64,000 nt of DNA. Source: Chengkuizengella sediminis. Its GTDB lineage: Bacteria; Bacillota; Bacilli; Paenibacillales; KCTC-33759. Positions 57,249-64,000 of this stretch are shown in pieces (the stretch's first letter is position 1; every line of letters starts with the position of its first letter). The translations under genes were made by a program, and so were the position numbers. The DNA is taken from contig NZ_SIJC01000014.1 in assembly GCF_010078385.1 (NCBI RefSeq), forward strand, positions 1 to 64,000, read 5' to 3'. Under the pieces are notes generated by a model. That model saw only the letters and a list, made by a program, of their open reading frames with translations, was not told the DNA's origin and searched no databases.

Positions 57249-58448
57249 TTATTTTGAATCTAAATCTAATGTTTCTACAGAAGTTTGCAAATTAAGTTGG
57301 CTATTAATATAGTCTGCTTGGGCTCTACTGTTTTTCCAGCTTTCTTTTGCATCAAGCAATAGATTTCTTATTTCGTCCGTGCTTATGTTGCTTTCATCAA
57401 ATTGATCCTTAAGATTTTGAATTCCTTCATATGCACTATCCCATTCTTCATACAAGTCTCTTGTAGAAGTAATAATTCCATCATTTGCATCATAGAAGTT
57501 ATTTAATTGCATTTGGATGTCATTCAAAACCGCAGCTTGAATTTCAGTTCCCTGTAACCCGAGCCAAATATTCTCATATTCCTCATTTAACTCTCTGATT
57601 CTTTCTTGTTTTTCATCTAATGCTATATTTCCAGTAACAGCACCATAAATAATAGTTCCTATTGCTATGCTAACGCCTACAGGACCAAGTAAGGATCCTA
57701 CTCCTTCCGCTGCTATTTCTAGTGCAATGGTTGATAGTTCTAATCCAACAACTCCAGCCTCTATATATTCTGCTGTTAACACGCTATTTTCCTCTTTAAT
57801 TTCAGCACCTAAATCATTAAGCTGATCTATTATGATTTCGATCCTCTCATCCTCTAATTCCAAATTATTTAGCGTTGTTGTAGCAGCATATTGGAAATTA
57901 AAATGGTCATCCTGCAAATCATCTTTGTATGTCTGAAATGAATACATCGTATCGTTAGTATCATCTCGATATTGTTGAATCTCTCTTTGTATAATATTTA
58001 ATAATGACAGAAAATCTTGACTTGCTTGATCGTCCCCGGCATCCACTCTATCTAACGTATCCATCAGTACATCATAATAATTAATAAAATCAGTAGCAAA
58101 AGCACTAACATCAAGATTTCTTTCAATTAATAAGCTACTTAGATTATTAACATAATCACTAGCATGTTCTCTGGCTATTTGTTGATAGCTAGGCAGATCA
58201 GGAAGAATGTCCAATCGGACCGATTCTTGAGTTGATATAGATGTTTTATATGCATCCATAATCAATTTACTAGTTGCAATACTTTTTATTGCTTGTTGCA
58301 TATTTACAGGTGCAAGTATAACGTCATTTGTATTTACTTCAGCAACTGTTGCTGTTTCAGCTGCAAATGAATAATTCGGCAAGAAAGCACCTGTCGCAAG
58401 TGTAAAAGCTAAAGCTGAAGCCGTGAATGTTTTTGTTGTAATTTTCAT
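57249..58448 (-). CDS. HBL/Nhe-type toxin component with hydrophobic hairpin (short form)
   Basis: 399 residues, close to NheB/NheC/HblB length. Signal peptide (1-29, cut near SFA-AE), helical bundle with the family block QIAREHASDYVNNLSSLLIE, and a hydrophobic hairpin at about 222-262 (VVGLELSTIALEIAAEG, LLGPVGVSIAIGTIIYG). No C-terminal extension. First gene of the operon; GGAGGG precedes the ATG. The upstream region contains the 77-bp repeat shared with the 947-residue gene. Together with its two neighbours it makes a complete three-component set. Confidence 0.85.
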   Translation of the reverse strand: MKITTKTFTASALAFTLATGAFLPNYSFAAETATVAEVNTNDVILAPVNMQQAIKSIATSKLIMDAYKTSISTQESVRLDILPDLPSYQQIAREHASDYVNNLSSLLIERNLDVSAFATDFINYYDVLMDTLDRVDAGDDQASQDFLSLLNIIQREIQQYRDDTNDTMYSFQTYKDDLQDDHFNFQYAATTTLNNLELEDERIEIIIDQLNDLGAEIKEENSVLTAEYIEAGVVGLELSTIALEIAAEGVGSLLGPVGVSIAIGTIIYGAVTGNIALDEKQERIRELNEEYENIWLGLQGTEIQAAVLNDIQMQLNNFYDANDGIITSTRDLYEEWDSAYEGIQNLKDQFDESNISTDEIRNLLLDAKESWKNSRAQADYINSQLNLQTSVETLDLDSK

Positions 58449-58553
58449 AATCGCCCTCCAATTTATAATAATTACAATGAAACCTTGTCTTGGCTTAGAA
58501 ATTTTGTTTATGTTAATGAAATCTTATATATAACAAGGTTTAATATTGTCTTT

Positions 58554-58630
58554 ACATGATAATTAACAAATGTGATAAAAGTATGGGATATTTGTGTTGA
58601 AAGTAAGAAGTTTTGATATAAAAGGAGAGG
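58554..58630. repeat. 77-bp direct repeat, copy 1, upstream of the three-component toxin operon
   Basis: Differs at about nine of 77 positions from copy 2 (61729-61805), with no gaps. Contains GTGATAAAAGTATGGGATAT and, near its end, AAAGGAGAG. It lies 106 bases before the first toxin gene. Beyond it a shared CCCGAATNGGAAAA block recurs after about 45 extra bases (near 58681) compared with copy 2. A promoter or operator common to both toxin transcripts is likely. The rest of the gap 58449-58745 shows AT-rich -10-like sequences but no promoter I can fix. Confidence 0.75.
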
Positions 58631-58745
58631 TACTTGATTGTTGTCTTATTTTTCTGATGAAATGTAAGATTTACATATCACCCGAATGGAAAAATCCAAG
58701 AGTGGGATGAATCTAATTGTATAACACTGTAATGGTCCAATATGA

Positions 58746-58803
58746 AGAGGAGCAGTCCACTGTGTGAATGTATAAACATTTCACTAGTTGAAACTGCTCC
58801 TCT
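58746..58803 (-). terminator. Hairpin terminator after the 947-residue gene
   Basis: AGGAGCAGT (58748-58756) pairs with ACTGCTCCT (58793-58801), with inner GTGAA/TTCAC pairing. It starts 16 bases past the stop codon. T residues after the stem are few, so it may act as a 3' stabiliser as well. Confidence 0.6.
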
Positions 58804-58818
58804 TATTAGTTTCTTATA

Positions 58819-61662
58819 TTACAAATCTTCAACTATGATAGAACTTACAGCATTATTTCCAATGCTAGTGGTGCTAAAATCTGGAAGGTAGCGAGTTCCA
58901 CCGACTTCATCAATAAACTCTTCACTATTTCCGCCAAAATTAGGATCTTCGTACACTGTTGCTTTATAACCGACAACAAATATTGAACTTAGTGTATTTT
59001 CTTGAAAGTCAATTATATCTGTTGATCTATATTCTCCAGGCGATGTTATTTTCTTGTATCCGCCATTCGGAACGTAATTAGTATCATTCATTAAATAAAC
59101 ACCTTTTCCAAAAACTTTAAACGATGAAGTTACATTATCCCCTACATTTCCAGTACCACTCCCCAAGTTAGGATCTCTGTGTCTAATGGCTTGAAATCTA
59201 CCTTCATAATTGGTGTGCTGATATAATGCAACACCATAGTTTCCAATAGTTAACACGGATGATAATCTATCATTAGGGAATCCACCATCACAAATTGTAA
59301 TATTGCCACAATTCCAGTTCTTGTAAACTTTATGATCACCTGAATAATTAAAGCCTCTGAAAAAATGGACACCTTCACCACTTATAAGTTTTAATGATGA
59401 AGCTTGGTTGTCACCAACGCTGCCTAAACTTCCCCAATCCTCTTTAATTACTGTGTTTGAACCTCCATAGTTAGCATCCTTATATAGGACTACTGCATAT
59501 GGACCATTCACTTTCACTGATGATATATCGTCGTTTGCTATACCTGATGATGGTAAGTTCAAACTTCTTATAGTTTCAATATACTCACCATACTTTACAT
59601 TTTGGATCAGTGCGTACTCACCTGTATAATCTGATCCAGAAAATATATAGGCACCATCTTCCTGGCCTGTTACCTTTACAGAAGATACAGTATCCGCTCC
59701 TATAATCTTATCATTAAAATCACGAACATAAGCATATCCGTCATCCTCTGTGAAAATCGTTTGCGCATACCCTCCATAGTTTATGTCAGGAAAAAGTTGG
59801 ACAAGTACATCCCCTTGAACTAACATTGAAGATAACTCGTTATCAAAATTATAATCACTTAAACTTAATCGTTGATCCTTACTTACTGTAATACAATCCC
59901 CGTTGAATCCTGTGCTTGAATACAAAAATGCAGTATCTGTTACTGTAAAATTATTAGGAATACTAGTAGCTGGTCCTACAATTGATTTACCATTGTAAAG
60001 CACTATTTGCACAATATAGAAATCTTCATTTGAATTTTCCATTAATAAGTCATATAACTCAGGAGATAAGTTTATAGAATTACTTTCCCCTTCAAACTGA
60101 CCCATCAATTCCCCACCCGCAGCTGGGTCTCCAAGATATATATTATAATAATTTCTTTCCCCAGCAGGAATTTGCTGATTTGACAAATTAATAGGGATAG
60201 AACAACCAATTGCCATATTTCTAAAAGATGCGGCTGTTAAAGACACCGTTTCGGTAACTGTATTACTAGGGAGTGACACCGTTTTATAAAATATTCTTGT
60301 ATCAAATACATTATCATTACGAAATGATCTTACCCAATACATATTAGCTTTTTCAGGCTCTATATTCGCATCAATCCAACTTGTTCCTGATGGATCAAAG
60401 ATAACTCCAGCAATACTATCATTTTTATAGACTAGAAAACCTTCCACATTCGGATCTGTCACTTGATCCCAAGAAAGTGTTGTTGTTAAGTTTCGAAAAT
60501 CTGATTTAGCTTTTAAATTTTGAGGTGCTTCTAATGATGCATCTACTGGAAAAATAGGTACTTCCATCGTAGCGTACGTTTGATTCGTCATTTTTACAAT
60601 ATAAGAGTTCATATCAGGTCTAAGTCCATAATCATCTAAAAGAAGAAAAGCAATAGAAAGTTCGCTGAAATTAGGTGCATTTGAATAATTCACTTTTGTT
60701 TGTGTGACTAAATTATATACAGCCCATTTATATGAATTTTCTCCTGAACTCGATCCAAAATCAGCTGTGAAATTCTCTGATGTATTAGATTGCACTGTTC
60801 TAGTAAATGCATATGATCGTGAATCTGAATAATTGTAACTCAAGGTAAGACTCGCTGTCCACCCTGTTTCTACTCCTACTTCAGTAACTGAAGATCTATA
60901 TTCTACGCCAGTCTCCACTCCGAATCCATGGGTAAGAACCGCTTGTTCTTGCTCTGCCGTAGATAAACCATAAGATCTATCGAAGCTAACATGTGCTGGT
61001 CCTCCTGTTGCTTGATATCCTTCTCTAGCTAACTCCCACCATTCCTCAACATCTAATGTGAGATTCTGAGCAAAGTATGAATTTTTATCTAGTAAAAGTG
61101 TAAGCTGTTCTGGAGTATCATCCATTGGTGGAAATTCATATATAAATTGCTGTGTAGCTGGATTATAAATAGCTTTGAACGTATCAATATCAGGATCATA
61201 TTCATTTAATGCGGTATTTAAAACGCTTATTGATTCTCCTGAGAGATTTTCATAATAATCAGAATTATAGTAATGATCATTGTTTCCTGTAAATATATCA
61301 AAATTAACCGGTACATATTCCACTGGGTCTATTCCTTGGAAAATAGTTCTATTTTCATACGTATCAAATGGAAATGCTTGATCTGCTTCAAGAGCAGGAA
61401 CTTCAAGATGAGGTGCTACGTAACCATCATTACTACTACTATCACTCAAATCCTTATTACTACTAGTACCACTCAAATCTTTATTATGAGTAGTTTCTAT
61501 TGCTGCTGTTGCTTCAGGCAAATATACCTGATAGGTACCATAATCTACCTCCACATATTCTTCTGCATTTACCTCTGTAGCAGCGAATAAGCTCATTGTG
61601 ATCAAAAGGAATAAATAGATCGCACAAATCCTTAAACTAGTATCTTTTTTAAACATTAACAT
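58819..61662 (-). CDS. Secreted multidomain protein: Ser/Thr-rich beta region, FnIII-like domain and eight beta/gamma-crystallin motifs
   Basis: 947 residues. Signal peptide (1-34); low-complexity linker with two NKDLSxxSS repeats (60-78); a unique domain (about 85-375) containing alternating Ser/Thr-polar strands (SLTLSYNYSDSRSYAFTRTV, 271-290) such as form transmembrane hairpins in aerolysin-type toxins; an FnIII-like domain (about 378-465); a further beta region; then beta/gamma-crystallin repeats from about 577. Eight N/D-N/D-x-x-S-S type motifs (e.g. NELSSM, ADTVSSV, NDDISSV, NDRLSSV, NNAVSSI) mark eight Greek keys, that is four calcium-binding domains. Pore formation is inference. RBS GGAGAGAGG. 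Own promoter region with repeat copy 2. Confidence 0.78.
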   Translation of the reverse strand: MLMFKKDTSLRICAIYLFLLITMSLFAATEVNAEEYVEVDYGTYQVYLPEATAAIETTHNKDLSGTSSNKDLSDSSSNDGYVAPHLEVPALEADQAFPFDTYENRTIFQGIDPVEYVPVNFDIFTGNNDHYYNSDYYENLSGESISVLNTALNEYDPDIDTFKAIYNPATQQFIYEFPPMDDTPEQLTLLLDKNSYFAQNLTLDVEEWWELAREGYQATGGPAHVSFDRSYGLSTAEQEQAVLTHGFGVETGVEYRSSVTEVGVETGWTASLTLSYNYSDSRSYAFTRTVQSNTSENFTADFGSSSGENSYKWAVYNLVTQTKVNYSNAPNFSELSIAFLLLDDYGLRPDMNSYIVKMTNQTYATMEVPIFPVDASLEAPQNLKAKSDFRNLTTTLSWDQVTDPNVEGFLVYKNDSIAGVIFDPSGTSWIDANIEPEKANMYWVRSFRNDNVFDTRIFYKTVSLPSNTVTETVSLTAASFRNMAIGCSIPINLSNQQIPAGERNYYNIYLGDPAAGGELMGQFEGESNSINLSPELYDLLMENSNEDFYIVQIVLYNGKSIVGPATSIPNNFTVTDTAFLYSSTGFNGDCITVSKDQRLSLSDYNFDNELSSMLVQGDVLVQLFPDINYGGYAQTIFTEDDGYAYVRDFNDKIIGADTVSSVKVTGQEDGAYIFSGSDYTGEYALIQNVKYGEYIETIRSLNLPSSGIANDDISSVKVNGPYAVVLYKDANYGGSNTVIKEDWGSLGSVGDNQASSLKLISGEGVHFFRGFNYSGDHKVYKNWNCGNITICDGGFPNDRLSSVLTIGNYGVALYQHTNYEGRFQAIRHRDPNLGSGTGNVGDNVTSSFKVFGKGVYLMNDTNYVPNGGYKKITSPGEYRSTDIIDFQENTLSSIFVVGYKATVYEDPNFGGNSEEFIDEVGGTRYLPDFSTTSIGNNAVSSIIVEDL

Positions 61663-61728
61663 GATTAATTCCTCTCTCCTATAAATAAATTTGTTTCAGA
61701 AACAATTACTTGATGATTAGCTTGTTTA

Positions 61729-61805
61729 ACATGATAATGAACAAATGTGATAGAAGTATGGGATGTTTGTGATGAAAGTAAGAAAATTTTATATGAAAGG
61801 AGAGA
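61729..61805. repeat. 77-bp direct repeat, copy 2, upstream of the 947-residue gene
   Basis: Gapless match to copy 1 (58554-58630) with about 88% identity, 67 bases before its gene. The common part runs from ACATGATAAT to AAAGGAGAG and is followed by the CCCGAATAGGAAAA block that copy 1 carries further away. Conservation outside coding sequence in front of two secreted-toxin units suggests shared regulation. Confidence 0.75.
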
Positions 61806-61877
61806 TCCCCCCGAATAGGAAAACCCACTCCAATAGTTATATTTAGGTTAGGTGAGTGAAGCAGTTGAAATTAAAAG

Positions 61878-61913
61878 GACCACACATATTAGATATATCT
61901 AATATGTGTGGTC
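61878..61913. other. Perfect 36-bp palindrome
   Basis: Two exact 18-base arms, GACCACACATATTAGATA and its complement, with no loop. It lies 215 bases upstream of the leftward toxin-like gene and 360 upstream of the rightward lipoprotein gene, so no known transcript needs a terminator here. It could be an operator, the end of an unseen small RNA, or a relic of a mobile element. Confidence 0.8.
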
Positions 61914-61939
61914 TAATTTATTATTGTTGGTTTTGAATA

Positions 61940-62125
61940 AAGTTTGATCAAAAACCTCACGCAAACCCACATTCTATGGCTAGCAAAAAGAATCCATTTT
62001 GAAAAAAAGCTTGATCAAAATGGATTCTAAATTTGAGATCGACTATTTAATTTTTATAAAAAAGTTTGATCATTCTATTGTCTATCTTCTTCTACAATTA
62101 CGCTAGATTGTGAAAGATCAAACTT
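61940..62125. repeat. AAGTTTGATC repeat cluster with a perfect hairpin
   Basis: AAGTTTGATCA occurs at 61940-61950 and 62062-62072, a variant AAGCTTGATCA at 62007-62017, and the inverted form GATCAAACTT at 62116-62125. The second copy lies in a hairpin with 13-base perfect arms (61989-62001 and 62016-62028). The last two can form a ten-base stem with a 43-base loop. No ORF longer than about 30 codons is seen in 61663-62275. Possible operator array or structured RNA; unidentified. Confidence 0.55.
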
Positions 62126-62275
62126 GTAAAAGTGTTGTATTCTTTCAGGCTTTATTAACCATTTCATAGAATCTGCAATTTTTACCATCACGTCTTTAAA
62201 AAAAATTATAAACCTCTGCCGATATTACATGGATATATGATTTATAATGAATATATATAATAGAGAGGTGATAAC

Positions 62276-62833
62276 TTGAAAAAAATATGTATCGTGTTTA
62301 TGCTAACTTTTATATTGTTTGGGTGTTCGAATGAAGTTCAGGAAACGAATGTCACAGAAAGTATATCATTAGAAGAACAAATCACCAAAGTTATGTCAGA
62401 AAACGGATTAAACAATGAAGAAATTATTGATTATGACATTAAAGATAATTTTATTTACGTTATTTTTAAAAATAAACATGAATATAGTGACAATCATAAT
62501 CCTGATTTAGTTATTTTAAAGAATAGTAATGGAAAATTAGAATGGATAGCAGGTCCAGATGACCGTACCCTGTCAATAGGTTTTGGGGAAGTGAGTGCTT
62601 TGATATTTGGAAGGGATCAAGGTTCATCTGTAACAATACTTTTACCAAATGCTATATCTCCAGAAGAAGATACGAATGTAAAAGTAGTTAAAGTCTTAGG
62701 AGAACCTGCTAAAGCAGTAACGTACATAAGAGAATTTGCTGATTATTTTTCCAAACAATATATGTATTGGATTGCCTACACAGAAGAAGAGCCTACACCC
62801 GAAGATTTTGAAATTATAATGTGGAATGAATGA
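62276..62833 (+). CDS. Small lipoprotein, uncharacterised
   Basis: 185 residues, start codon TTG with GAGAGGTG upstream. Signal peptide with lipobox LFGCS (Cys at about 16). The mature part has short helices and strands, Asp/Glu-rich, with LEQITKVMSENGLN near the N-terminus and a VKVVKVLGEPAKAVTYI region. No family recognised. It has its own upstream gap and is convergent with the sensor kinase at the right edge. From 62834 to 63090 I see no gene. Confidence 0.7.
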   Translation: MKKICIVFMLTFILFGCSNEVQETNVTESISLEEQITKVMSENGLNNEEIIDYDIKDNFIYVIFKNKHEYSDNHNPDLVILKNSNGKLEWIAGPDDRTLSIGFGEVSALIFGRDQGSSVTILLPNAISPEEDTNVKVVKVLGEPAKAVTYIREFADYFSKQYMYWIAYTEEEPTPEDFEIIMWNE

Positions 62834-63090
62834 TTATCAGTTTTTCTCTATTTCAACAAATGGTGTGCAATTTTAGGCATATAAACTTTTTCACGTAATC
62901 CCTTATTTTCGTATCAACCTACTAAAACTAGCCATGTAATTGGTATTTTCTTTAGGGGTAGGGACTACCCTTATAGCTTGGTAAATATAGATAGCTAATA
63001 AAAGTATCTAGTTCCCAAGAAGAACCCACTTCAAACACCAAAGGTGTTAAGTGGTGTGTAGTTCACTAGACAAGTACAACTCAGATATTC

Positions 63091-64000
63091 TTAATTCTCC
63101 ATAATCGGCAGCGTAATATGAACTTGAGTTCCTTTCCCCTCTTTACTTGCAAATGAAATACTCCCCTCATGGGCAGCTACAATTTGTTTTACGATCGCTA
63201 TTCCTAAACCCGTCCCGCCATCTTTTCTTGTTCGTGCTTTATTAATGCGATAAAAACGTTCTCCTAAATGACTCAAGTGTTCTTCACTTATTCCTATTCC
63301 TGTATCTGTTATAACAAGCTCGCATTGATTATTACCCTGTTGATGTAATTCAACAGAAATTTTCCCACCGCTCAGTGTATAATTCACTGCGTTGTCCATA
63401 ATATTATGAATAATTTGTTCGATTCGATCTTCATCTGCATCAATAATAATTTCTGGGTCTATAGAAGTATTAAGTGTAATTTCTTTTTCTAACAATATTG
63501 GCTCATATATCGCAATAGATTCTTCAATCAATTGGGCAAATACAAGAGGTTGCTTTGATAAAGGATACGCATTTTTCTCTAACTTCGATAGATCGAGTAA
63601 ATCCTGTACAAGACGTTGCATACGTGACGCTTCACGATGAATCAGCTTTATATATTTTTGTTCGTCCTCACTTGATTTAACAACACGATCAATTATAGCC
63701 TCACTGTAACCTTTTACATAACTAAGAGGCGTACGAAGTTCATGAGAAACATTTGCAAGGAAGTCCTTTTTTCGATCATCCTCCTCTGCTATAGCAATCG
63801 CCATATTGTTAAATGCATGTCCAAGCTTGCCTATTTCATCATTTGTAGTGACTTTAACACGCTCTAGATAGTTTCCTTGCGACATGTGAAAAGTCGCATT
63901 CTCTAGTTTCTGAAGTGGTCTAGTTAATTTTGTAATAACAATTCTTCCTATTATGATTAAGAACAATATATATAAAATTGCAAAAGTAATCCAAATACTC
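63091..64000 (-). CDS. Sensor histidine kinase (5' end beyond the window)
   Basis: The reading frame is open to the right edge, so only the C-terminal 303 residues are seen: end of the second membrane helix (FLIIIGRIVI), HAMP domain (LTRPLQKLENATFHMSQGNY), HisKA with phospho-acceptor in NVSHELRTPLSYVKGY, and HATPase_c with N-box HNIMDNAVNYT, G1 DTGIGI and G2 GGTGLGIAIVK. All catalytic motifs are intact. Of the ResE/PhoR/BaeS group; the sensor domain and its partner regulator lie outside the window, the regulator probably just upstream. Confidence 0.92.
   Translation of the reverse strand, partial: SIWITFAILYILFLIIIGRIVITKLTRPLQKLENATFHMSQGNYLERVKVTTNDEIGKLGHAFNNMAIAIAEEDDRKKDFLANVSHELRTPLSYVKGYSEAIIDRVVKSSEDEQKYIKLIHREASRMQRLVQDLLDLSKLEKNAYPLSKQPLVFAQLIEESIAIYEPILLEKEITLNTSIDPEIIIDADEDRIEQIIHNIMDNAVNYTLSGGKISVELHQQGNNQCELVITDTGIGISEEHLSHLGERFYRINKARTRKDGGTGLGIAIVKQIVAAHEGSISFASKEGKGTQVHITLPIMEN

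Overview
The window is AT-rich chromosomal DNA of an endospore-forming Firmicute of the Bacillales. A Paenibacillaceae-like lineage is my inference, not something shown. The support is conserved Bacillales synteny (bofA/yaaL beside an rRNA promoter; murA-DUF1146; an atp operon preceded by atpZ-atpI; upp; glyA-ywlG-rpiB; ywlE-mntP-ywlC-spoIIR; prmC-prfA), sporulation genes (bofA, spoIIR, sda), an S-layer-homology protease and an 11-subunit complex I operon without nuoEFG.

Layout. 1-2.8 kb: promoter and leader of an rRNA operon running off the left edge, bofA, yaaL, murA and a DUF1146 gene, all leftward. 2.8-5.6 kb: a large secreted S8 protease with PPC-like and SLH domains. 5.9-16.1 kb: nuoA-B-C-D-H-I-J-K-L-M-N, with a 231-bp terminal-inverted-repeat element between nuoK and nuoL. 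16.6-23.8 kb: F1Fo ATP synthase operon. 24-37.6 kb: housekeeping and sporulation genes, including a ZTP riboswitch ahead of rpiB-ywlG-glyA, a second copy of the repeat element in front of mntP, and a gntR-racemase pair set between spoIIR and prmC.

37.8-47.1 kb: an accessory signalling island. A 46-codon sda is followed by two tandem ComP-type histidine kinases, a third ComP-type kinase, a ComA-type regulator and a ComQ-type isoprenyl transferase. A small gene divergent from the third kinase encodes a ComX-like peptide (C-terminus NNFWPT). This looks like a rearranged ComQXPA quorum-sensing locus with three receptors. It ends at a cluster of six DnaA-box-like sites in front of tadA.

47-53.4 kb: tadA, an aldo/keto reductase, an FtsJ-type methyltransferase, a probable type I toxin-antitoxin pair (32-residue toxin and an overlapping antisense RNA), a lipoprotein and an LCP-family protein.

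53.4-61.7 kb: a secreted-toxin island. Three HBL/Nhe-type alpha-helical pore-forming toxin components, two of them fused to C-terminal FnIII or lectin-like modules, are encoded with a small membrane protein. Next to them is a 947-residue secreted protein with an Ser/Thr-rich beta region, an FnIII-like domain and eight beta/gamma-crystallin motifs. The two transcription units share an upstream 77-bp repeat (about 88% identical), which suggests co-regulation. The right end has a palindrome-rich intergenic region, a small lipoprotein and a truncated sensor kinase.

The most interesting systems are the three-receptor ComQXPA-like locus with its candidate pheromone gene, and the modular HBL/Nhe-like toxin island.
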